From the NCBI GenBank assembly GCA_016840945.1, contig JAEORJ010000140.1, forward strand, positions 1 through 14,354: a stretch of DNA of 14,354 nucleotides, written 5' to 3'. The notes under the pieces were generated by a model that saw only the letters and a program-made list of their open reading frames with translations, did no database searches and had not been told where the DNA came from. Shown piece after piece: positions 7,551-14,354 of the stretch (its first letter is position 1; each line of letters opens with the position of its first letter). The DNA comes from Candidatus Gerdarchaeota archaeon. GTDB lineage: Archaea; Asgardarchaeota; Heimdallarchaeia; JABLTI01. A program made the translations under genes and the position numbers.

Positions 7551-7643
7551 ATCAGCAAAGACACTATTAAAAATAAATTAAATATTCAAAAACTTTTAAA
7601 ATAGTGATTCATTCTTAATGATATCTTAAATTGAGGAAAGTTT

Positions 7644-9452
7644 ATGCCAAAGCGTACAAAAGCAAAAGAACAAAATAAATATGTTAGATGGTTATTTGTT
7701 CATATATTAAATCATAAAATGCTTTTTACGTTAAATTTCATAGGGATTATCGCAGTATGCTATTTACGAACAACAATTCCTCTTTACATTGGTGATATAA
7801 TAAACTCTGTTATTGGAGGGGAATATATTGTAAACATGTTTTTCAGACAATTTAATATGACCCTTATAACCCTAATATTAACCCTAATAGGTATTTATTT
7901 ACTTAGAAATTTTGTTGAATATGCTACTTGGATGATTGGACACCAATTAGGTTCAAAGACTGAACAATCTATGCGTAGGGAATTCTTTGAAAATGTTCAA
8001 AATAAACCTCTCAGTTTTCATGATGGTATAAAAACAGGTGATTTACAAGCATTAGCAACAAATGATTTGAGGGTAGTTAATACGTTTATTGCTCATGGTT
8101 CGTTCTACATTTATCCTTTTGCGCAAACGATCATCACATTTGTGCAAGTTCTTCTTCTTAATTATATCATTGGTCTTCTTCTAATACCTTTTTTGATTCC
8201 CTATATGTATTTTGTTTTGCGCTATCGAAAGCTTTTGGTTCCATACTCAAAACAATCTTTAACAAAACATGCAGATGTAACGGTTTCTTTACAAGAGAGT
8301 TTGAATAGTGCCCAAGTTGCAAAAGCTTTTTGTGCTGAAGATTTTGAGTATAATAAATTTAAGAAATCAGTTCAAGCGTTCAGAGAAAATCGATTAGGAG
8401 AAATTAGGATACAAGCACGCTTTTATCCCTTATTGTTTATTTTTGGAGCAATTGGTGGTTCATTACTTTCCGGTACTCTCTTGATTATTTATACTGATTT
8501 AACTATAGGTGCCATATCTGCAGTTCTTTTACTATTAACAGCTCTCATTGATCCCACAAATATGATTTTTTGGGCTACTAGAGATATGATTAGAGGTTTT
8601 GGTGCAAGTGAGAGATTATTCCAAGTGATTTCAAAAGGTAGAGTAGAGCTTTTACCAGCTGAAAAAATAAATTATACTAGTACTTTCAAAGGTGCTATTG
8701 AATTTCAAAATGTCTCTTTTTCATATAATAATGGAAATCATAAAAATGTCCAAGTTCTGAAAAATCTGAATTTTAAAATAGCACCAAATCAACGCGTAGC
8801 GTTAGTAGGTCCAACTGGTTGTGGGAAGACAACCATAGCTAAGCTTCTATTACGGTTATATGACCCTCAGGAAGGAATAATTTTACTTGATGGAAAACCA
8901 ATTCAGGATTATCCTTTAGATATGGTTCGTCAAAGAGTGTCCTTAATAGAACAAGATATCTATCTATTCTCGCAAACTATCGCTGAGAATATTAAATTTG
9001 GTTCTCCAGAAGCATCAAAAGAGAGAGTAATAGAAGTAGCTAAACTAGCTCAAGCTCATGATTTTATAACCACCTTTGATAAGGATTATGACACAATTGT
9101 AGGTGAAAGAGGTACCACTCTTTCAGGCGGAGAAAAACAGCGGGTGGCTATAGCTCGTGCTTTTCTAACTAATCCTGATGTTTTGATCCTTGATGATTCA
9201 ATGAGTGCTATTGATAGTGAAACAGAGGAAAAGATTGGTATAGCAATTAAAAATATCTTGGAGAACAGAACAACGTTGATAATAACTCACCGGTTACATA
9301 CAATTCGAACATCCGATTTAATTCTCGTAATGAAGGATGGTGAAATTATTGCCCAAGGAAAACACAACACCTTGTTAAAAAGTTCTCCGGACTATCGAAA
9401 AGTCTTTGGTATGCAATTAGCTGAAGCAAAAATAAGTAAGGGGGGAAACTAG
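7644..9452 (+). CDS. ABC exporter subunit with degenerate Walker B, TMD-NBD fusion
   Basis: A 602-residue half-transporter of the type IV exporter class: six predicted membrane helices (about 28-320) followed by the ATPase domain. Nucleotide-binding motifs are Walker A GPTGCGKT (389-396), Q-loop Q437, signature LSGGE (493-497), Walker B LILDD (514-518) and switch His H549. The residue after the Walker B Asp, normally the catalytic Glu, is Asp518 here. With its partner's LSVGQ signature this forms the non-hydrolytic site of a heterodimeric exporter of the BmrC/TM287 type, while its own good LSGGE completes the partner's active site. The gene is the first of a two-gene operon; its TAG abuts the next ATG. 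A GAGG SD sits 7 nt before the start. It probably exports lipophilic compounds, drugs, lipids or peptides; the substrate is not visible. Confidence 0.93.
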   Translation: MPKRTKAKEQNKYVRWLFVHILNHKMLFTLNFIGIIAVCYLRTTIPLYIGDIINSVIGGEYIVNMFFRQFNMTLITLILTLIGIYLLRNFVEYATWMIGHQLGSKTEQSMRREFFENVQNKPLSFHDGIKTGDLQALATNDLRVVNTFIAHGSFYIYPFAQTIITFVQVLLLNYIIGLLLIPFLIPYMYFVLRYRKLLVPYSKQSLTKHADVTVSLQESLNSAQVAKAFCAEDFEYNKFKKSVQAFRENRLGEIRIQARFYPLLFIFGAIGGSLLSGTLLIIYTDLTIGAISAVLLLLTALIDPTNMIFWATRDMIRGFGASERLFQVISKGRVELLPAEKINYTSTFKGAIEFQNVSFSYNNGNHKNVQVLKNLNFKIAPNQRVALVGPTGCGKTTIAKLLLRLYDPQEGIILLDGKPIQDYPLDMVRQRVSLIEQDIYLFSQTIAENIKFGSPEASKERVIEVAKLAQAHDFITTFDKDYDTIVGERGTTLSGGEKQRVAIARAFLTNPDVLILDDSMSAIDSETEEKIGIAIKNILENRTTLIITHRLHTIRTSDLILVMKDGEIIAQGKHNTLLKSSPDYRKVFGMQLAEAKISKGGN

Positions 9453-11252
9453 ATGGGATTATACAGAAGTGCTATGAGAGATAAAGAAGAACGCAGTTAC
9501 AGCGATAGAGAGTTATTCAAAAGGTATATCAAACGATTGGCTCCTTATAAAAGGAATATTTTATTCATTGCTATTCTAATAATTATCCAAGCAATAATTG
9601 CTGTAATCACCCCTCAATTATTACGCTATGTTGTAAAAGAATTTGAAGGTGGTTCACCAAGCATCGTTTATGTTCTTGTAGCAGCATCAGCTTATTTCCT
9701 TTTATATTTATTAAATTGGATAGGATTCTCTTTACAACAAGTACAAACAGGCAAATATATTCCATTCTTTTTAGAGGATATGCGTTTGGATTTATTTAAA
9801 AAATTACAAGAACAAGATATGACTTTCTTTGATACTCATATGAGTGGAAAACTTAACAGTATAATTGTAAATGATACCTTAGATTTCAGCGAAACTGCTA
9901 TACTCATTAGTAATACCATAGGCAGCATTATCATTAGTTTCAGCACCTTGGGTATACTTTTCTATTACAATTACATTCTTGCTTTAATTACTGTGGCAGC
10001 TATTCCAATATTATTTGTATTGATGTTTTCTTTACGTGGTTTATCTAAACGAGTCAGTAAATCATATCGTGAAGCCATTAGTAGCGTTAATTCAGCTATG
10101 GTTGAAGCTATCGAAGGCATTCAAGTATCCAAGAGTTTTGGTCAAGAAGGCAATATTTCTCATCAATTTGAGGATATAAACAAAAATTATTTCCGTTCAT
10201 GGATGCGGTTAACTGCTACTACCCATTTCTGGAGACCTTTGCTTAATACCATTACTGCACTCATCATCAGTTTAGTGCTTTATTTTGGTATAGATACGAA
10301 TGTCTCTCTTGATATCATGGTCATGTATATTTTTTACCTTGAAATATTCTTCAGACCGGTGTTACAGTTAGCTCAATTCTTTCCCGAATTAAGTGCTGGT
10401 ATGGCTGCCTTTGAACGTATTGTTACTATTTTCGACAGCAAACCAATCGTTCAACAAGAACCAGATGCTCAACCTTTAGAGGAAATCAATAAGAATATTC
10501 AATTTATGAATGTTAAATTCTGGTACGATAAAGATAATATCGTATTTGAAAATCTAAATCTCTCAATTAGCAGAGGAGAGAAACTTGCAATAGTAGGTCA
10601 CACTGGTTCAGGTAAAACCTCACTTGTCTCGTTACTTTCGCGCTATTATGAATATCAAGGAGGAGATATCCTAATCGATGGTCAGAGTATTCGAAACTAT
10701 ACTTTAGATTCTTTTAGAAAACAATTCGGTAAAGTAGAACAAGATGTCTATTTATTCCCAGGTACCATAAAAGAGAATATTCGTTATGGAAGAGAGAATG
10801 TTACAGATGAAGATATCTGGCAAGTTTTGGATATTGTTCAAGCGAGTGATTTTATTCGTAGGCTACCTGATGGATTAGAAACGATAATTGGTGATAGAGG
10901 ACGAGACCTTTCAGTTGGGCAAAGACAATTGTTAAGTTTTGCTCGAGCAATACTCACTAATCCTAAAATCCTCATACTAGATGAAGCAACCTCGAGTGTG
11001 GATGCTTACACTGAAGCAATGATTCAAGAAGCTCTAGAAAAAATCCTTGAAGATCGAACAGCTATAATTGTCGCTCATCGTTTAAGCACCATTGTCAATG
11101 CTGATCGCATTATTGTTATGGATCATGGCGAAATAGTTGAAGAAGGAACTCATGATGAACTTTTAAAACAAGAAGGAAAATACGCTTCTCTCTACAATCA
11201 ATATTTTGTTCATCAAAGCCTTGAGTGGCAAGAAGAAGCATTCTCAGAGTAA
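9453..11252 (+). CDS. ABC exporter subunit with consensus Walker B, TMD-NBD fusion
   Basis: A 599-residue second half-transporter with the same layout: six predicted membrane helices (about 35-320), then the ATPase domain. Walker A is GHTGSGKT (382-389), the Q-loop is Q430, Walker B is LILDE (507-511) with the catalytic Glu511 intact, and the switch His is H542. The signature is LSVGQ (486-490) instead of LSGGQ, as in the BmrD/TM288 class, where this subunit lends the poor signature to the degenerate site. The ATG follows the upstream TAG with no gap, and AGGGGG inside the end of the first gene serves as SD, so the two subunits should be translated together. Likely forms an obligate heterodimer in the cytoplasmic membrane with the previous product. 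Confidence 0.93.
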   Translation: MGLYRSAMRDKEERSYSDRELFKRYIKRLAPYKRNILFIAILIIIQAIIAVITPQLLRYVVKEFEGGSPSIVYVLVAASAYFLLYLLNWIGFSLQQVQTGKYIPFFLEDMRLDLFKKLQEQDMTFFDTHMSGKLNSIIVNDTLDFSETAILISNTIGSIIISFSTLGILFYYNYILALITVAAIPILFVLMFSLRGLSKRVSKSYREAISSVNSAMVEAIEGIQVSKSFGQEGNISHQFEDINKNYFRSWMRLTATTHFWRPLLNTITALIISLVLYFGIDTNVSLDIMVMYIFYLEIFFRPVLQLAQFFPELSAGMAAFERIVTIFDSKPIVQQEPDAQPLEEINKNIQFMNVKFWYDKDNIVFENLNLSISRGEKLAIVGHTGSGKTSLVSLLSRYYEYQGGDILIDGQSIRNYTLDSFRKQFGKVEQDVYLFPGTIKENIRYGRENVTDEDIWQVLDIVQASDFIRRLPDGLETIIGDRGRDLSVGQRQLLSFARAILTNPKILILDEATSSVDAYTEAMIQEALEKILEDRTAIIVAHRLSTIVNADRIIVMDHGEIVEEGTHDELLKQEGKYASLYNQYFVHQSLEWQEEAFSE

Positions 11253-11263
11253 GGATTAATGTA

Positions 11264-11280
11264 TCCAAAAAAACTTTGGA
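11264..11280 (+). terminator. Short hairpin after the ABC operon
   Basis: TCCAAA (11264-11269) pairs with TTTGGA (11275-11280) across an AAAAC loop, 12 bp after the stop, followed by T-rich sequence (CTTTCTTTG). A 6-bp stem is weak, but the position between convergent genes fits a terminator. Confidence 0.35.
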
Positions 11281-11336
11281 CTTTCTTTGCTATTATTAAC
11301 AGATTACAGAATATCACTTGTTATATGAATCAATTT

Positions 11337-12197
11337 TTAATGTGGAATACTTATAGACAAAAATGAAAACACCAGGGCTAAAATTACTAATATACCAAAG
11401 AGGATATTTAGTATTGTTAATAGAATAACTCTTAGTTTTCTCTTTTTTTGGAAATATAGATCATCAAATGCTATTTCAAAACCATATCTTTGATGAACAT
11501 AAGAAATCAAATTTTCAGTAAATGCTTTTACTTTCGAATAACTACCTTGTTGTATTTTTAGAAAATTATAGCTTTTATCATCGTTATCCTTTATTATCAT
11601 GTAAAGATTTATTTCCCTTCTTTTATCACCATGTTTAGGTTTACTTTTGCTGATTTTAATTTCAGAAATATCAGAAATTGTTAGAAATATTTTTTCTGAT
11701 TTAAAGGTGCCTTTTATCTCTAATCCTTCTTCTTGGAATTCAATTACTTTCCATTTCATAGCAAATATTCCATAATATCGATAATTAATAACCATTAGCA
11801 TACTGAAAGTAACTAATGATAAAATGAAAAATGTCCAACCTAGGCTAAGATATTTTGTTGCATCTTCCATCACTTGAAGTATTAGTCCAGTTAAGCAGAG
11901 AGGTATTAAATACATTAAACAATAAATATAACCAGTAGGATCTGGCCAAGTTTTATTATATTTATTTTTGATTTTTTTGTTTCTATGACCATCATCATCA
12001 TTTTTAACATTAAATGAATCTTTGTTTTTCCTTCTTGGCCTTTTAATAATCTTTAATTTCTCATTACAAATTGGGCAGTGATTTTCAGTTTTAGTCCATT
12101 CGAAGTAATGATCCTCATGAAAAAGTGCTGAACAATGTGGGCATTGCATTGTCTTTTGTTCAGATTGTATTTCCTGTTCACAAAAAGCACATCTCAA
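11337..12197 (-). CDS. RING-like zinc finger membrane protein with PH-like domain
   Basis: A 286-residue protein whose first 45 residues carry C3/C6, C19/C22, H27/H30 and C41/C44 in the order of a cross-brace RING finger. The stretch CPHCSALFHEDHYFEW followed by CPIC mirrors the RING pattern 'C-x2-C-x3-FH-x2-[CH]-x2-W ... CP-x-C'. A basic linker (about 50-80) follows, then two membrane segments (about 88-108 and 118-138). A beta-rich section (about 145-240, with EEGLEIKGTFKSEKIFLTISDISEI) resembles bacterial/archaeal PH-like domains. The last membrane segment is at about 254-282. In Asgard archaea RING proteins are candidate ubiquitin ligases, but no other ubiquitin-system gene is in this window, so function is inferred only. 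The start is TTG; an SD (AAGGAGT) 9 nt upstream supports it, and the frame upstream has no ATG or GTG before a stop. Confidence 0.65.
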   Translation of the reverse strand: MRCAFCEQEIQSEQKTMQCPHCSALFHEDHYFEWTKTENHCPICNEKLKIIKRPRRKNKDSFNVKNDDDGHRNKKIKNKYNKTWPDPTGYIYCLMYLIPLCLTGLILQVMEDATKYLSLGWTFFILSLVTFSMLMVINYRYYGIFAMKWKVIEFQEEGLEIKGTFKSEKIFLTISDISEIKISKSKPKHGDKRREINLYMIIKDNDDKSYNFLKIQQGSYSKVKAFTENLISYVHQRYGFEIAFDDLYFQKKRKLRVILLTILNILFGILVILALVFSFLSISIPH

Positions 12198-12206
12198 TCC
12201 TAAGTG

Positions 12207-12213
12207 ACTCCTT
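12207..12213 (-). promoter_or_regulatory. Shine-Dalgarno site deciding the TTG start of the RING gene
   Basis: On the minus strand AAGGAGT lies 9 nt before the TTG at 12197. It places the first zinc-ligand Cys at residue 3 and explains the lack of an ATG. Confidence 0.6.
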
Positions 12214-12250
12214 AATCCATAACTTCTCTCATTAAGGGTATTTGGCGTTT

Positions 12251-12261
12251 TTTTATTTAAA
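12251..12261 (-). promoter_or_regulatory. Possible TATA box of the RING gene
   Basis: On the minus strand TTTAAATAAAA is a TATA-like element. A start about 26 bp downstream gives a leader of roughly 30 nt that includes the SD at 12213-12207. Confidence 0.4.
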
Positions 12262-12347
12262 GCATTTCTTTTGAAATTAAATCAAAAATTATTCTTTAAT
12301 TTATTTAAATCACCAAGACCTACGATTATTCTAATATATTCTATCTC

Positions 12348-12356
12348 TTTAAAATA
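12348..12356 (+). promoter_or_regulatory. Possible TATA box of the 12397 gene
   Basis: TTTAAAATA lies 41-49 bp before the ATG at 12397 in the divergent intergenic region, leaving a short leader with a weak SD-like GAGTGA (12385-12390). Other AT-rich elements nearby make the choice uncertain. Confidence 0.3.
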
Positions 12357-12396
12357 AGATCAAATAAATTCTAATTAGGATATTGAGTGACTTATT

Positions 12397-13272
12397 ATGA
12401 AGATAGTTCATCAAACTTATTATAATCCTCAAGCAATAACAGAAGTGAATCCTCAAGAAATACTCATTCAAGGTTTTTCTAGAATTAATTCCATGATTAA
12501 ATATCTAAAGGAAATGAATTCAGATATCCTTGAAAAGTACATCTTGGAACTTGAAAAATTATTTACACAAGAAATCAAAGATTATAGAATAGATGAACAA
12601 ATAATCAATTTAGATAATCTCACTCAAGATTTTATCTTTCTTAATGAATATCCTAATCTAATAAAACTCATTTTTAGTTCCTCTTGCAAGCGTTTACAAT
12701 TAACAAATGACTTTCAAAATAAACAAGAAAAGTGGAAGGTATCATTACTCAATGAAATGGGTACAAGATTTCACATTTCTTTTCTTAGAGTAAAAGCATT
12801 GGTTAACATATTAGGGAGAGAAGAAGGTATTAGTCTGTGGAAGAAATTCGTTGAAAAAGTTACTATTGATCGTATTCAAAATCTAAAGAAAGAAATTTTC
12901 AAACCAATAAACGAAAAATTTAGTGATGAAGAATTAGATAATTGGGGAAAAATTGGCAGCCAGGATTTTAGTGTAGTAATTTATGATGAAAATAAAGCAT
13001 ATATGAAAACCAATCGTTGCGTTGTTCATGAAGCTTTCAAAGAATTTAATGATATGGAATTAGCTTATCTATCGTACTGCTATACTGGTAGTGTTGAAGA
13101 TAAGTATAATAATCGTATTTGGCGTCGAAAAACACCTATAACATTATTTCAAAATAATTCATTTTGTATCGAATTTTTCTATAACCATAATATCTATCCT
13201 AAAGCTGAACCACCAACTATTACAGAAGCAGCAAAAATATCTGAAAATGATTTGCATAATAGCAATTTATAA
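12397..13272 (+). CDS. L-2-amino-thiazoline-4-carboxylate hydrolase-like protein
   Basis: A 291-residue soluble protein. The N-terminal 120 residues are helical with no family I recognise. From MGTRFHISFLRVKALVNILGREEGI (121-145) it follows the ATC-hydrolase-like family: a helical HGEEG-like region, then KTNRCVVHEAFKEFNDMEL (204-222), AYLSYCYTG (223-231), and the strand pair ending RRKTPITLFQNNSFCIEFFYN (243-263). The family pattern 'C ... GD-x-ELAYL-x-C ... RTxTLMQGxxxCDF' can be matched with C208, C228 and C257. Named members hydrolyse L-2-amino-thiazoline-4-carboxylate to cysteine, but most homologues are uncharacterised, so the reaction is not assigned. A weak GAGTGA precedes the ATG. It is divergent from the RING gene and convergent with the HD-domain gene. 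Confidence 0.5.
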   Translation: MKIVHQTYYNPQAITEVNPQEILIQGFSRINSMIKYLKEMNSDILEKYILELEKLFTQEIKDYRIDEQIINLDNLTQDFIFLNEYPNLIKLIFSSSCKRLQLTNDFQNKQEKWKVSLLNEMGTRFHISFLRVKALVNILGREEGISLWKKFVEKVTIDRIQNLKKEIFKPINEKFSDEELDNWGKIGSQDFSVVIYDENKAYMKTNRCVVHEAFKEFNDMELAYLSYCYTGSVEDKYNNRIWRRKTPITLFQNNSFCIEFFYNHNIYPKAEPPTITEAAKISENDLHNSNL

Positions 13273-13340
13273 TTCTACATTTTTCAATGCGTTAATTTGT
13301 ATATTCAATAATGATTATTACTCACCAAAACGATTAGTAA

Positions 13341-14354
13341 TTAATATTCTATTGCTTCTTTTGTCCCAAGATAATTTATAGTATCAATCTTCTTTTCATT
13401 AATTTTAATCTCAAAATGCTCTCGAGCAATAGACAATTCATAGATGTTTTTATTTTGTGGTAATCGACCAATACACCTAAATCTGATTTTAAATTCTGGT
13501 GCTAATTCAGGAATATTAAAAATATTAAGGAATTTCTTTGCTTTATCTTTGAATGATATTTCTGGGTTTAATCCATCAACATTTACATCATCAAAAATAA
13601 AATCAACGCAGAACAAATCATCAATATAATCTAATTCTGTCTTACAAAACTCATTTATGAATTGTCGATATTGATTTGCTCTCGAGATTCTGGAAAATTC
13701 TTCTAACTCATCCACAAAAAGTAATATTGATGAGTAATCATCCAATTGTCTAATTTTATATCCAGGGCTTGTGTGATTAGCCATTGCTTGTAATATCCGA
13801 AGTTTCGAGTAAATTAAAGCAACATCCATGTCTTCTGTGGAAAGCTCATTGGGATTGCTATATTCAATTTGAATATTAGTAAATGAATTTAATATCTTCA
13901 TCAATAGATAGGAGCTCATAATGCCATGTTGGTATTCTTCAAAATCATTAGCAAACCGCATCATACGGGAAATGGATTTAGATAATCTAGTCGATCCTTG
14001 GAAGATTTTGCGCCAAATATGTATCTCTTTCTCACTAATTTTGGATAAATACTCTTTTAATTGCTGAACCTTTGCTAAATCCACCACTTGGTTATTATTT
14101 AGAGAATAGGTTATTTCTCCTAAGAGATTTGCAGGTTCTTGAATGAGTTTATTCTCTTCAAAAGTAAGGTCACCCATTTCCACGATAAAATTAATATCAC
14201 AAGATAGCAACTCGAGTAAATTCTCAATATAGAATTGTTGTACATTATCATATTGAAAATTAAAAACTCCAAATTTCGATATCGAAAAATAAGGCAGGAT
14301 TTTACTGATGGATTTATTTATTTTAGCCACTTTTTTCAAGGGATAACCAAGGTC
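13341..14354 (-). CDS. HD-domain phosphohydrolase-like protein, 5'-truncated by window edge
   Basis: The frame stays open to the window edge, reading DLGYPLKKV; the preceding base triplet, outside the window, would encode the His of an 'HDLGYP' motif typical of HD-superfamily proteins. The first in-window start, a TTG at 14339, is therefore probably internal. Further hallmarks are EYQHGIMSSYLL (residues 135-146 counted from that TTG; the family has DHG-x-x-SA), AMANHTSPGY (185-194) and LLFVDELEEFSR (206-217), where D210 would be a metal ligand and the run matches the 'LLxLADELQEWGR' segment. HD proteins hydrolyse phosphate esters of nucleotides or second messengers, with two metals. The substrate cannot be read, and the C-terminal ~110 residues are not recognised. 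No membrane segment is seen. Confidence 0.55.
   Translation of the reverse strand, partial: DLGYPLKKVAKINKSISKILPYFSISKFGVFNFQYDNVQQFYIENLLELLSCDINFIVEMGDLTFEENKLIQEPANLLGEITYSLNNNQVVDLAKVQQLKEYLSKISEKEIHIWRKIFQGSTRLSKSISRMMRFANDFEEYQHGIMSSYLLMKILNSFTNIQIEYSNPNELSTEDMDVALIYSKLRILQAMANHTSPGYKIRQLDDYSSILLFVDELEEFSRISRANQYRQFINEFCKTELDYIDDLFCVDFIFDDVNVDGLNPEISFKDKAKKFLNIFNIPELAPEFKIRFRCIGRLPQNKNIYELSIAREHFEIKINEKKIDTINYLGTKEAIEY

Noticed and set aside
7868..7889. Tandem AACCCTAATA repeat resembling a telomere-type sequence
   Set aside because: It lies inside a membrane helix of the first ABC subunit and encodes the repetitive residues TLILTLIG; codon repetition explains it.
13307..13319. AATAATGATTATT palindrome between convergent genes
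   Set aside because: A six-base AT palindrome around one base cannot form a stable hairpin and is expected by chance in this composition.

Overview
This is an AT-rich, gene-dense 14.4 kb window, most likely from an archaeon and plausibly from an Asgard lineage (Loki- or Heimdall-type). The evidence is: (i) a methionyl-tRNA synthetase with four cysteine-pair zinc knuckles and no C-terminal tRNA-binding domain; (ii) TATA-like boxes, one of them about 26 bp upstream of an ATG that lacks a ribosome binding site, as in archaeal leaderless genes; (iii) a membrane protein with an N-terminal RING-like zinc finger; (iv) a secreted SBBP-repeat propeller with a C-terminal membrane anchor. Shine-Dalgarno sequences (GGAGG, AGGAG) precede other genes, so leadered and leaderless starts coexist. 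The lineage is inferred from gene content only. No rRNA, tRNA, CRISPR array, insertion sequence or phage gene was seen, and every intergenic gap is under 300 bp.

Layout: 1-612 (+) holds the 3' part of a nucleotidyltransferase with a helical C-terminal domain. 747-1178 (+) is a small cysteine-rich protein related to the V4R/ATC-hydrolase group. 1239-1745 (+) is a flavin reductase-like protein. A hairpin at 1799-1829 separates it from the convergent metG (3565-1868, -), with a doubtful 67-codon ORF overlapping the metG start. 5466-3892 (-) is the seven-repeat SBBP surface protein. Divergent from it, 5671-7467 (+) is a serine hydrolase of the beta-lactamase/penicillin-binding protein-like family. 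After a 13-bp perfect inverted repeat comes a two-gene operon, 7644-9452 and 9453-11252 (+), for an asymmetric heterodimeric ABC exporter. 12197-11337 (-) is the RING-finger membrane protein. 12397-13272 (+) resembles L-2-amino-thiazoline-4-carboxylate hydrolase-like proteins. The window closes with an HD-domain protein (-) whose 5' end is cut off by the window edge.

Most genes look like independent transcription units on alternating strands. The only tight operon is the ABC pair, whose stop and start codons abut. Its two subunits carry complementary defects: Asp for the catalytic Glu in the first and an LSVGQ signature in the second. Together these give one consensus and one degenerate ATP site, as in the BmrCD/TM287-288 type. 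The items most worth a second look are the RING/PH-like membrane protein, the SBBP propeller with its anchor, the inverted repeat at the ABC promoter, and the excess of the palindrome CTCGAG. I do not see a clear new multi-gene system.
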